From assembly GCA_018064545.1 (NCBI GenBank), contig JAGHUY010000122.1:1-15757 (forward strand): DNA of 15,757 nt, written 5' to 3'. A program made the position numbers and the translations under genes. Position 1 is the stretch's first letter, and each line of letters opens with the position of its first letter. Of the stretch, positions 1 to 7,200 are shown one piece after another. This stretch comes from Candidatus Apopatosoma intestinale (GTDB lineage: Bacteria > Bacillota > Clostridia > Oscillospirales > CAG-272). Under the pieces are notes generated by a model. The model was not told the origin of the DNA. It was given only the letters and a program-made list of their open reading frames with translations, and made no database searches.

Positions 1-124
1 CCTCTCGTCGGCCGCCCTCACGCAAACGCTTTTTACCGCCGGCACGATCGCGCTCGCCATCTTTACGACCGATACGGTCGTCCGTATGATCTTCCCTAAG
101 AAGAAAAAGAAGAAGAGCAAATAG
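1..124 (+). CDS. 3' end of an unidentified protein with Lys-rich tail (partial)
   Basis: The window opens inside a plus-strand reading frame that stays open from base 2 to a TAG stop at 122-124, giving 40 C-terminal residues. About 25 of them are mostly hydrophobic or small (around LFTAGTIALAIF), compatible with a membrane-associated or buried helix. The protein then ends in a strongly basic tail, PKKKKKKSK. A basic tail after a hydrophobic segment fits a membrane protein with a cytoplasmic C-terminus, but that is inference. A perfect terminator hairpin 27 nt downstream supports a real gene end. I do not recognise the family and too little is present to name it. Confidence 0.6.
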   Translation, partial: LSSAALTQTLFTAGTIALAIFTTDTVVRMIFPKKKKKKSK

Positions 125-151
125 CCGGGCGATAATAACCGCATTTCCTAC

Positions 152-183
152 AAAAAGTCCCTTGCGTGTGCAAGGGACTTTTT
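152..183. terminator. Bidirectional Rho-independent terminator
   Basis: A perfect 14-bp stem (152-165 pairs with 170-183) closes a GTGT loop. The base of the stem is AAAAA on one side and TTTTT on the other, so transcripts from either strand end in a U-tract after GGGAC. It lies between the plus-strand gene ending at 124 and the minus-strand operon ending at 284, where a shared terminator for convergent transcription is expected. Confidence 0.9.
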
Positions 184-200
184 ATTTTGACAAAGAAAGG

Positions 201-250
201 TTGGGGGCTCGCCCCCAAACCCCGATCCGGGGTGCTTTTTTGAAAAAAAG
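201..250. repeat. GC-rich double-hairpin intergenic element
   Basis: Two adjacent palindromes occupy the gap between the terminator and the PPIase stop. The first is TTGGGGG/CCCCCAA (201-207 with 212-218, loop CTCG). The second is ACCCC/GGGGT (219-223 with 229-233). They are followed by a self-complementary T6/A7 stretch at 236-249. It resembles the dispersed intergenic palindromic repeats common in gut Clostridia, but only one copy lies in this window, so repeat status is unproven. It could also simply be the 3'-UTR of the PPIase transcript. Confidence 0.4.
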
Positions 251-283
251 TGCCCTAACCCGCAAAAAACTTTGGTAAAGTGG

Positions 284-877
284 TCAGTCAATTTCCCGGA
301 TCGACGTGATTTTGATCTGGCTCTTTTCCGGCAAAAATCCCATGTTGTAATAGTAGTAATAGACGTAATCCTCTTCGGCCATGACGTCCTCAACCATTTT
401 GTCGATGAGGTCCATGCCCTTCGTCACCTTGCCGAACGCCGCGTACCCGCCGTCGCAGGACTGGGCGCAGGCATCGTCAATGCTGATAAAGAACTGGTCG
501 CTCGCCGTATCGTTTTCCGTCTGACGGGCCATCGAGATCACGCCCTTCGTGTGGGACAGGTTATTTTCCACACCGTTCGCGGAAAACTCGCCTTTGATCC
601 TGTCGGTTCCGGCGCCCTCGCCGCCTTGGATGACAAAGCCCACCTGAACGCGGTTCATCACAGTCCCGTCATAATAGCCGGAACGGACGAGTTCCAGAAA
701 ATGCGCCACGGTGATCGGGGCTATCTCCTCATACAGCTCGATTGTGACCGTGCCGTAGCCGTCCAGTTTCATCGCCACGTGATGCGTGGTCGAGTCGGCG
801 GCAGGTTCCCCCGAACAAGCGCAGACAGACAGAACGACAATGGCGAGAATGAGAATAAAAGAAAGAACTTTTTTCAT
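284..877 (-). CDS. Cyclophilin-type peptidyl-prolyl cis-trans isomerase, lipoprotein
   Basis: This encodes a 197-residue lipoprotein that should catalyse prolyl cis-trans isomerisation of exported proteins on the outer face of the membrane. Residues 1-21 form a lipoprotein signal: MKK, a hydrophobic core, then lipobox VCAC with Cys21 as the predicted lipidated residue. Residues 34-163 are a cyclophilin domain with the NRV (75-77, holding the catalytic Arg), VIQGG (82-86), SMA (115-117), SDQFFI (126-131) and FGKVTKGMDLID (148-159) motifs. I chose the ATG at 877 because an AGGAGGG Shine-Dalgarno lies about 6 nt upstream and it places the signal peptide at the N-terminus; the in-frame extension to 961 has neither. 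It is the last gene of the galK-walJ-rlmH block, 55 nt after rlmH. One oddity is a Tyr run near the C-terminus (YVYYYYYN, 171-178). Confidence 0.93.
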   Translation of the reverse strand: MKKVLSFILILAIVVLSVCACSGEPAADSTTHHVAMKLDGYGTVTIELYEEIAPITVAHFLELVRSGYYDGTVMNRVQVGFVIQGGEGAGTDRIKGEFSANGVENNLSHTKGVISMARQTENDTASDQFFISIDDACAQSCDGGYAAFGKVTKGMDLIDKMVEDVMAEEDYVYYYYYNMGFLPEKSQIKITSIREID

Positions 878-932
878 GAAGACCCTCCTGCATCCGGGAA
901 CCGTTTCCGTATCGACCCGGTATGGTAAAATT

Positions 933-1412
933 TTATTTGTGATAATTTCCGCCGGAAGCAATGTTGAACGCCCGATAAATCTGCTCCAAAAGCAGAAGCC
1001 GTGACAGGCGGTGACTGAACGTCATTTCCGACAGAGACAGGCGAAGATCGCACGCGGCCTTTACGCGCTCATCGAGCCCGAACGGGCCGCCGATGATAAA
1101 CGCGATATGTGACTGCCCGGCGTTCTTGATGTCCTCCAATTTCGCGGAAAACGCCGGAGAACTCATCTGTTTGCCCTCAACGCAGAGGGCGATCTTATAG
1201 CATTTGGGCGGTAGGGCGTCGAGGATTCGTTTTCCCTCCTCGGCCATGGCACGTGCCCGTTCCGATGGGGACGTTTCGTCGGTGATCCGGTATTCTTTGA
1301 GTTCGATCTGAGAGAGTTTGGCATAGGCGCCGATCCGTTTCTCATACTCGGCACAACCCTCGGCGAGATAGGAATCCTTGATATTTCCGACGTAAAAAAT
1401 GCTGACGTTCAT
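933..1412 (-). CDS. rlmH: 23S rRNA (pseudouridine1915-N3)-methyltransferase RlmH
   Basis: RlmH is a SPOUT-class enzyme that transfers a methyl group from SAM to N3 of pseudouridine 1915 in helix 69 of 23S rRNA. The 159-residue product has the usual family length. It shows the knotted SAM-binding motif FIIGGPFGL (105-113), the downstream RLSLSEMTFSHRL segment (124-136) and the conserved C-terminal end QIYRAFNIASGGNYHK, whose tail enters the active site in this family. The start is the ATG at 1412, preceded by GGGAGGAAGAACT. The ATG overlaps the stop of the preceding WalJ-type gene by 4 nt (ATGA), indicating translational coupling. The pairing with a YycJ/WalJ hydrolase is also seen near the origin in Bacillus. 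Confidence 0.96.
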   Translation of the reverse strand: MNVSIFYVGNIKDSYLAEGCAEYEKRIGAYAKLSQIELKEYRITDETSPSERARAMAEEGKRILDALPPKCYKIALCVEGKQMSSPAFSAKLEDIKNAGQSHIAFIIGGPFGLDERVKAACDLRLSLSEMTFSHRLSRLLLLEQIYRAFNIASGGNYHK

Positions 1413-2194
1413 AGTTCTTCCTCCCACAGCAGTACCGGCCGATCCGGTTCCGCCACCCGGACGGCCATGCCGCCGGTCAGCGCGGACGAAACCGTCTTTT
1501 CGGCAAGAGACGGGGTGTTGTTTTCTTTGCTGAGATGAGCGAGAAGCAGGTGCTTTGTGCCGGACGCTTCCAGTTCCGCGGCAAACGCGGCGCAGTCTTC
1601 GCCGGACAAATGCCCTGTCCGGGACAAAATGCGCCGTTTCAGCGGATAGGGATACGGGCCGCACTGTAACATCCCCACGTCGTGATTGCATTCTAAAACA
1701 CAGGCGCGCGCCCCCGTCATTTCTTCCCGCATACCGGCGGTCACCTCTCCCGTATCGGTGGCGAGAGCCGCCGAAACTCCGGTTCCCAAAAAGTCAAAGC
1801 GGTATCCGACGGCTGAAGCACTGTCGTGAGACGTGGCAAAAGAGCGGACGGCAATGTTGCCCACCGTTTCTTCAAACAGCGTTTCGTGCAGAGAAAAGCA
1901 ATCGGAAAGCGCTTTTCCCGGGCAGTATGGCAGATTGTCGGCGCTTTTTCTCACGATATGGACGGGAACGGCGTATTTTTTGCAGAAAACGTCGAGCCCG
2001 CGGACGTGGTCAATATGTTCGTGGGTGATAAAAACGGCTGAGATCCGCTCCGGCGCGGAATGAATCTCCGTAAGAGCCGTGCAGATCGCCCGGGCGCTCA
2101 TACCCATGTCGATCAGAATCTCCGTGTTTCCGTGGCGGAGATAGGTAGCGTTCCCGCCCGACCCGGAGAAGAGAGAATACAGAACGGTCGTCAT
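1409..2194 (-). CDS. walJ: MBL-fold metallohydrolase, WalJ/YycJ type
   Basis: This is a 261-residue metallo-beta-lactamase-fold hydrolase. The signature HEHIDH is at 58-63, and further probable metal ligands lie in TSHDS (H123), TDTG (D147), LECNHD (168-172) and AHLSKENN (219-226). GPYPYPLKRRIL (179-190) and GHLSGED (194-200) are typical of the YycJ/WalJ subfamily. In Bacillus the homologue lies in the walRK cell-wall operon, and nuclease activity has been proposed for the family; the substrate here is not known. The start is the ATG at 2194, one nucleotide after the galactokinase TAA, so it is probably translated by coupling because no clear Shine-Dalgarno precedes it. The stop overlaps rlmH by 4 nt. 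No walR or walK gene is present in this window. Confidence 0.9.
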   Translation of the reverse strand: MTTVLYSLFSGSGGNATYLRHGNTEILIDMGMSARAICTALTEIHSAPERISAVFITHEHIDHVRGLDVFCKKYAVPVHIVRKSADNLPYCPGKALSDCFSLHETLFEETVGNIAVRSFATSHDSASAVGYRFDFLGTGVSAALATDTGEVTAGMREEMTGARACVLECNHDVGMLQCGPYPYPLKRRILSRTGHLSGEDCAAFAAELEASGTKHLLLAHLSKENNTPSLAEKTVSSALTGGMAVRVAEPDRPVLLWEEEL

Positions 2195-2195
2195 C

Positions 2196-3446
2196 TTATA
2201 AGATGCGGACGGCACCGTCGGCACGGATCGAAAGCGGAGTCACCGCCCCGGTTCCGAAAGCCGCTTCCGCCGCCGAAAGAAATTGCGACCATGTTTCCAC
2301 CGGAACAAAGGCCTGCGCCGTTCCGGCAAATCCACCGCCGTGAACGCGCGCCGCGCCCTTTTCTCCCATGGCGGCCTTGGCGATCGCCACGGCAAGGGAT
2401 ATGCCCTGTTCGGCAGGGGCTTTCACGGTGAAATAATTTTGGAGCAAAATCGCGCTGGACTCGCCGGATTCGTTCACGAGACGGAGAAATGCCTCCGTGT
2501 CCCCGGCTTCCAAAGCGGGGATCGCCCGGGAAACGCGCTCGTTTTCCGAAATGAAATGAAGAGCCCGCAAAATCGCGCGGTCTCCGACCAGCGGGCGAAG
2601 TGCACCGACGTTTTTCAGGATGTCTTTCCCGGCAACGCCGCAGAGCACCGGTTTGCCGAAGTACGCCGCAACGGCTTTCATTTCCGCCGGTATGGACGCA
2701 TAATCGTCGTTAAGGTCGGCGTGCGAGCCCCCGGTTTTGATGATGCAAAGCCGATAACCGGCCGATTCCATGTCAAAACCGATCTTTTTCGCAATCGGCT
2801 TCTCGGGATCGGCAAAATCGATGGTGACAAAGCCGCCCGCCGCGCAAGCGATCTGATCCATCAGCCCGCACGGTTTACCGAAATGACGGTTTTCCGCACG
2901 CTGAGAAATCTGTGCCAGTTCTACGTAGTCAATAACGCCGTCGTTGTAGAAATGATTGAAAATCGTTCCAACCATGTTTTCAAACGCGGCTGAACTGGAT
3001 AGCCCCGAACCGCCCGGCACGTCGGAAGTCGTAAAGGCGGTAAACCCGCCGATTTTCCGTCCGCGTTCCGCAAAAGCGGCGGCAACGCCGCGAATGATGG
3101 CGGCTGAGGTGAATTTTTCCTCTTCATGCACCGAAAGATCAGTAAGATCGATAACGTCTTCCGGAAAGCCCTCACTTTTGATGCGGACGATCCCGTCTTC
3201 CCGCGGACGGGCGGCCGCCACGACGTCAAGATCGACCGAGGCCGCCAACACTTTTCCGTGATTGTGGTCGGTATGGTTACCCATGACCTCCGTGCGCCCG
3301 GGAACCGAGAAAAACGCCGTTTCTCCCGGCCCGATCGCCTTTTCCAGTTCATTTGCCATGCGAAGAAGGCGGGACGCCGCCTCGGTTTCTTTTCCTTTAT
3401 ACAGACGGGAAAAAACTTCCCCTTTTACGAATTCTTCTGAAAGCAT
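2196..3446 (-). CDS. galK: Galactokinase-like GHMP kinase (GNHTDH variant)
   Basis: This 416-residue protein belongs to the GHMP sugar-kinase family and would phosphorylate galactose, or a related sugar, at C1 using ATP. Visible motifs are the N-terminal sugar-binding signature GRTEVMGNHTDHNHG (50-64), the glycine/serine-rich phosphate-binding loop PGGSGLSSSAA (144-154), the catalytic Asp in CGLMDQ (D197) and the C-terminal HGGGFAGT (369-376). The first motif departs from the classical GRVNLIGEHTDYNDG: the sugar-contacting Glu of GEH is Asn57, and Asn of GRVN is Glu53. The start at 3446 has a GGGGAGGA Shine-Dalgarno. It is first in the block with walJ, rlmH and the PPIase, and no galT, galE or sugar transporter gene is present. 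Substrate assignment is therefore tentative; family assignment is secure. Confidence 0.88.
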   Translation of the reverse strand: MLSEEFVKGEVFSRLYKGKETEAASRLLRMANELEKAIGPGETAFFSVPGRTEVMGNHTDHNHGKVLAASVDLDVVAAARPREDGIVRIKSEGFPEDVIDLTDLSVHEEEKFTSAAIIRGVAAAFAERGRKIGGFTAFTTSDVPGGSGLSSSAAFENMVGTIFNHFYNDGVIDYVELAQISQRAENRHFGKPCGLMDQIACAAGGFVTIDFADPEKPIAKKIGFDMESAGYRLCIIKTGGSHADLNDDYASIPAEMKAVAAYFGKPVLCGVAGKDILKNVGALRPLVGDRAILRALHFISENERVSRAIPALEAGDTEAFLRLVNESGESSAILLQNYFTVKAPAEQGISLAVAIAKAAMGEKGAARVHGGGFAGTAQAFVPVETWSQFLSAAEAAFGTGAVTPLSIRADGAVRIL

Positions 3447-3483
3447 TCTGTGATCCTCCCCTATTCCCTTTGGATTTACTTCC

Positions 3484-3512
3484 AGTATACAGGAATTTCG
3501 CCGTTTTTACAA
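3484..3512 (-). promoter_or_regulatory. Sigma-A-type promoter of the galK-walJ-rlmH-PPIase block
   Basis: On the minus strand the -35 TTGTAA (3507-3512) and the -10 TATACT (3484-3489) are separated by exactly 17 bp. The predicted transcription start is about 30 nt upstream of the galK ATG. It diverges from the lrp promoter with about 40 bp between the two -35 boxes, so a regulator bound between them could affect both. Confidence 0.7.
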
Positions 3513-3552
3513 TGAGTTTGCGGAAAAAAGACCGAAAAAGGTCAAAAACCCT

Positions 3553-3581
3553 TTGACATTGCTTTCAAGTTGTGATAGGAT
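3553..3581 (+). promoter_or_regulatory. Sigma-A-type promoter of the lrp gene
   Basis: A consensus -35 TTGACA (3553-3558) is followed after 17 bp by the -10 TAGGAT (3576-3581), leaving a 5' leader of roughly 25 nt before the ATG at 3613. The -10 sits in the 11-mer TGTGATAGGAT, which recurs upstream of noc (complement of 14043-14053). Confidence 0.8.
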
Positions 3582-3612
3582 AGGAACAGTACAAAAAAGT
3601 GAGGTAAACCCT

Positions 3613-4086
3613 ATGGCACTGGATAAGATCGATCGGCAGATTCTCTGCTGTCTGCAAAAGAACGCCCGCATGAACGCGTCCGCCATCGGCGAGGAGATCA
3701 GCATGTCGGTTTCCGCCGTGATCGAACGGATCAAGAAACTGGAAAGTTCCGGTATTCTCAAACGATACACCATCTGTCTGGATGAGGAAAAACTCGGCAA
3801 CGACGTTCTCGCGTTTGTGGAAGTCAGCATCGAACATTATAAATATAATGAGGTGCTGAAAGGGATTCGGGAATACATCAACAGTTGCCCGCAGATTCTG
3901 GAATGTCACGTGGTGACCGGGAATTGCGACATTCTCTTAAAAGTCGTGACCGAGACCATGAAAACGCTCGAAGGAATCCTGAACGGACTGAAAGACGTGA
4001 ACGGCGTCTCGTATACCCGCACCTCCATCGTGATGTCCTCGCTGAAAAATGAGGTTTCGCCGGACTTTTCGAAGATGGTCGACTAA
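3613..4086 (+). CDS. Lrp/AsnC family transcriptional regulator
   Basis: This encodes a 157-residue feast/famine regulator. Residues 1-55 form the winged HTH: LDKIDRQILCCLQKNAR opens the domain, and SVSAVIERIKKLESSGIL (52 or so) is the recognition helix plus wing. A RAM-type effector-binding domain follows (about 64-145), including VTGNCDILLKV at the position where Lrp proteins bind amino acids, and the family's TSIVMSSLKNE near the C-terminus. GNCD replaces the commoner GDYD, so the ligand cannot be predicted. The start is the ATG at 3613, with GTGAGGT about 8 nt upstream. Upstream in-frame non-ATG starts fall inside the promoter. It is divergent from galK, an arrangement in which such regulators often control themselves and the neighbour; here that is inference. 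Confidence 0.94.
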   Translation: MALDKIDRQILCCLQKNARMNASAIGEEISMSVSAVIERIKKLESSGILKRYTICLDEEKLGNDVLAFVEVSIEHYKYNEVLKGIREYINSCPQILECHVVTGNCDILLKVVTETMKTLEGILNGLKDVNGVSYTRTSIVMSSLKNEVSPDFSKMVD

Positions 4087-4102
4087 AAAAGAATAAAAGA
4101 AT

Positions 4103-4139
4103 AAGGCTGTGATGATCTTTGGGTCTTCACAGCCTTTTT
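4103..4139 (+). terminator. Rho-independent terminator of lrp
   Basis: A 10-bp perfect stem AAGGCTGTGA/TCACAGCCTT (4103-4112 with 4127-4136) with a 14-nt loop runs into TTTTTA. It starts 17 nt after the lrp stop. Confidence 0.85.
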
Positions 4140-4192
4140 ATGTCAAAAGGGCTCGAAAAATGTTCAGAAGCGACGAACCCCATCCATTACAT

Positions 4193-4229
4193 AAAAGGGA
4201 GACGCCCAACAAATGGGCGTCTCCCTTTT
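4193..4229 (-). terminator. Strong terminator of the surface-protein gene
   Basis: A perfect 15-bp stem (4193-4207 with 4215-4229) closes a 7-nt loop, with A-tract and T-tract at the two ends. On the minus strand it follows the surface-protein stop (4256) by about 27 nt; it could also stop read-through from lrp on the plus strand. Confidence 0.88.
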
Positions 4230-4255
4230 TATATCGTATTTAGGAATACTATGGT

Positions 4256-7200
4256 TTAGCCAAGTACGAAAGTCGGAACGATGACGTAGGTCACGTTGTT
4301 CTGGACAATGTACTTGAAGGTGACGGAAGCATTCTTACCGAAGGAATCCTTAACCTTGCCGAAGTATACGGCGAGAGGAGAGCTCGATACAGGTCCGTTA
4401 CCCCAGAATGCGCCATTGAAGTACTTATCAGTGGTAGCAACTTTTGCGGCTTCAAGAGCTTCGACCTCAGCGGCGAGAGCATCCGCATAGGTAGCCTTCG
4501 CAGAGGTGGACTTGTAGTCGTCATAAAGTTTCTGAGCAAGAGCAACTTTCTTGTAGCTTGCATACAGACCGTTTTCAACAGCAACGTCGAAGGTGTAGAT
4601 GCTGACAGTGGTGCTGTCACCGGCAACCTGCAGGGCCTCGCCGTCGATATCGGTGTAAACAAACTTCACATTCCAACCGGAGATGTCAACGTTCTTGCTG
4701 GAACCAACGGTAGCAAGGATCTTGCCATCTACAACGGAAGTGATGGTAGCCTTCGAGAAGAAGTCGCCACTCAGTTTGTCTTCCAGGACAGGATAATTGT
4801 AGCTGTACTTACGGGCTGCGCCATTGACGAAGTCAGAGAAGTTAGCGGAAGTCTTGGAGCTGTAAAGCGTACCAGCTTCGGCCAGGATTCTGCCGTCAGC
4901 GTCAACCTTGTAGAACGCGCCACCATTACCGAGCAGGAAGTTGAATTTGTTAGCAGCAAAGTTCTTATCGGTCGTATTGTACTCATAGTAGATGTAGCCG
5001 AATTCCGTACCGTCGAGATTGTAAGCGGGAACGCTGGTTCTGACGATGAAGGAAGTGCCGGTTTCTTCTGCTTCGAGAACGGTGTCATACGTAGAGCCGA
5101 GGTAAACAACCTTGGGTTCTGCAACGGGCTTAACGGTTCTGTCAACCAGTTCGCCGATTACGGTCAGAGCCGTCATGTTGGAACCGGAGGCAGCCATCTG
5201 ATATTCGGTGACGAAGAGGATCTCGCCGTTATCAACCAATTCCTTAACCGTGAAGATCTGGCCGACAACAGTGCTGCCGGACGGAGTCATAACAACAACC
5301 TTGGTGGAGCCGGCAGCCGTGTAGGTCTCGCCGTCAACCGTGATCGTGTAGTAACCAGGGATATAACCCTTGTCAGATCTCTGCATTGCCTTACCAGTGA
5401 GGAGAGTCATGGAACTCTTGTCATAGCTGGTGTAGTCGGAAAGTTTGGTCTTATCGGTGGTGATAGCCTTCAGATCGGAAACAGTTACCGTGTTGGTGTA
5501 AGCACCGGCGTACTTGGGAGTACCGGCGATGATCTGCCAGAAGAGTTTGCCGCCGATGGAGAGATACGTGCGATCAGCGGTGGACAGTTTCTTGGCATCA
5601 GCCTTGGTAGCGGAGATAGCAGCACCGGAAGCGTTCTGAACGAGGACGTACTGACCGCCGGATACGCTGTCGATCTCAGCAGAATGAGCAACAGTTCTGA
5701 TGCGAGTAGAGATGGTCTTAAAGATGGTCTCGAACTTCTTGCCGTCGTCAGAGAGACGATAGTAAGGATCGGTACCGATCGTTTCAAGATAGTACTCAGT
5801 GTAATCCTTGCTGTTGTCAGAAGCCTTAGAGCCGGAGATGTAGGATACACCGTCATAAACGGTAGCAGTCGTGATCTTTTCGCTCTTCAGAACAACTTCG
5901 GTAGCAGGGATGGTCCAAGCGGCATCCGTGCCGGCACCGACAGCCCAATCCTCAACCAGATAGAAGTTGCGGAATCTCTTGGACTGCGTGGAGTTACCGT
6001 TGTTGATGTACTGCTGATAGGTGGTAGAATAGGTCTTCGCATCAACTGCGTTGATGACACGCATGATGCTGTATTCACCGGCATCCTGAGTCATGCTGAC
6101 ATAAATCAGGTTGTTGTTGGTGAAGACAGGCGTCTTTTTAGCCTCGATACCGGTCACAACAGAACCGCCGTAAATAGCGCGGTACTGAGCGGCATTGTCA
6201 ACGTCGAAGATAGAGGAAGCGGAAGCTCTTACATTGTAAGTAGCAACGCCGACAGATCCTCTGATGGTCTTGTTGGTCTTCGTCGCAATCAGTTTCGCAA
6301 GAGCGGTCTCCCAAGTGGTTCCGCCGAGAGCGGCAGTAGCACCGCTGAGAGCGAGTTCGTCGTCTGCGATAGCCGTGTAAGCGTAAGACTCGTTGGCAGC
6401 CATGATGACAGGCTTGCCGGACTTCTGGATAGCAGCCAGAATGTCGCTGGTAACGATGTTGTCGTTCCAGTAAGCACCGAAGACGTCCTTACCGGTGTAG
6501 CCGCCTACTTCGCAAGCATCGATAGCGGCCTTCAGAGTAGCAAGGTCCTTAACGCCCTTAACATAGGTGTAAGTAGCGTCGAGGGTCTTGATGGTGCCGG
6601 TCTTAGCGAGGTCAACCTTGTAGGTGTTGTTTTCGCCCTTAACAGCGCTGACAACGAAACCTTCGGTGGTCTGCGTAGCATCAACAGTGTCGATAGCAAC
6701 GATGGCCTTGCCGTCTTTTTCAACGAAGTCAACATACTTACCGGTCATCCAAGCGGATACCTTTTCGTCAATGGACTTCTTGTCGGCTTTACCGAATACG
6801 CCGGCGTCAGTGCCGATGTAAACGATTTCAACGCCTTCCTTCGGCTCAGTCGCGTAACCTTCAACCTTCTGGGTCTTAAGGGTTACGTTGATGAACGTAG
6901 GAGTCGTGGCCAGAGTGGTGATGGGCAGAGAAGTCGAAGTGACAGGAACCTTCTCGGTATCAACAGTAGCATAGTACGTGCCGGTCACGAAGCTGGACAG
7001 CGTCGTGGGAGTCGTATCAAATGCGAACGTGAAGTATCTGATACCTTCGGTAGGAGTGGTCACTTTCTTGGTGTCTACGCGAACGTAGCTTTCAGCAGTC
7101 AGCGTGTAGTACGTGCCGTCTGCGAAAGTGAGGCTGGTCAGAGTGCCAACCTTATCGTAGGAGATCGCAGAGGCCTTCATGATCACCTCAGAACCGTCGA

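Noticed and set aside
272-928. A 218-codon plus-strand frame across the PPIase gene.
   Set aside because: The minus-strand frame has a lipobox and cyclophilin motifs with a proper Shine-Dalgarno; the plus frame has neither.
2521-2534. Sequences resembling the Noc binding site ATTTCCCGGGAAAT (11 of 14 matches here and at 1913-1926).
   Set aside because: They lie inside coding sequence in a GC-rich context where CCCGGG is frequent; two mismatched sites are not above chance.
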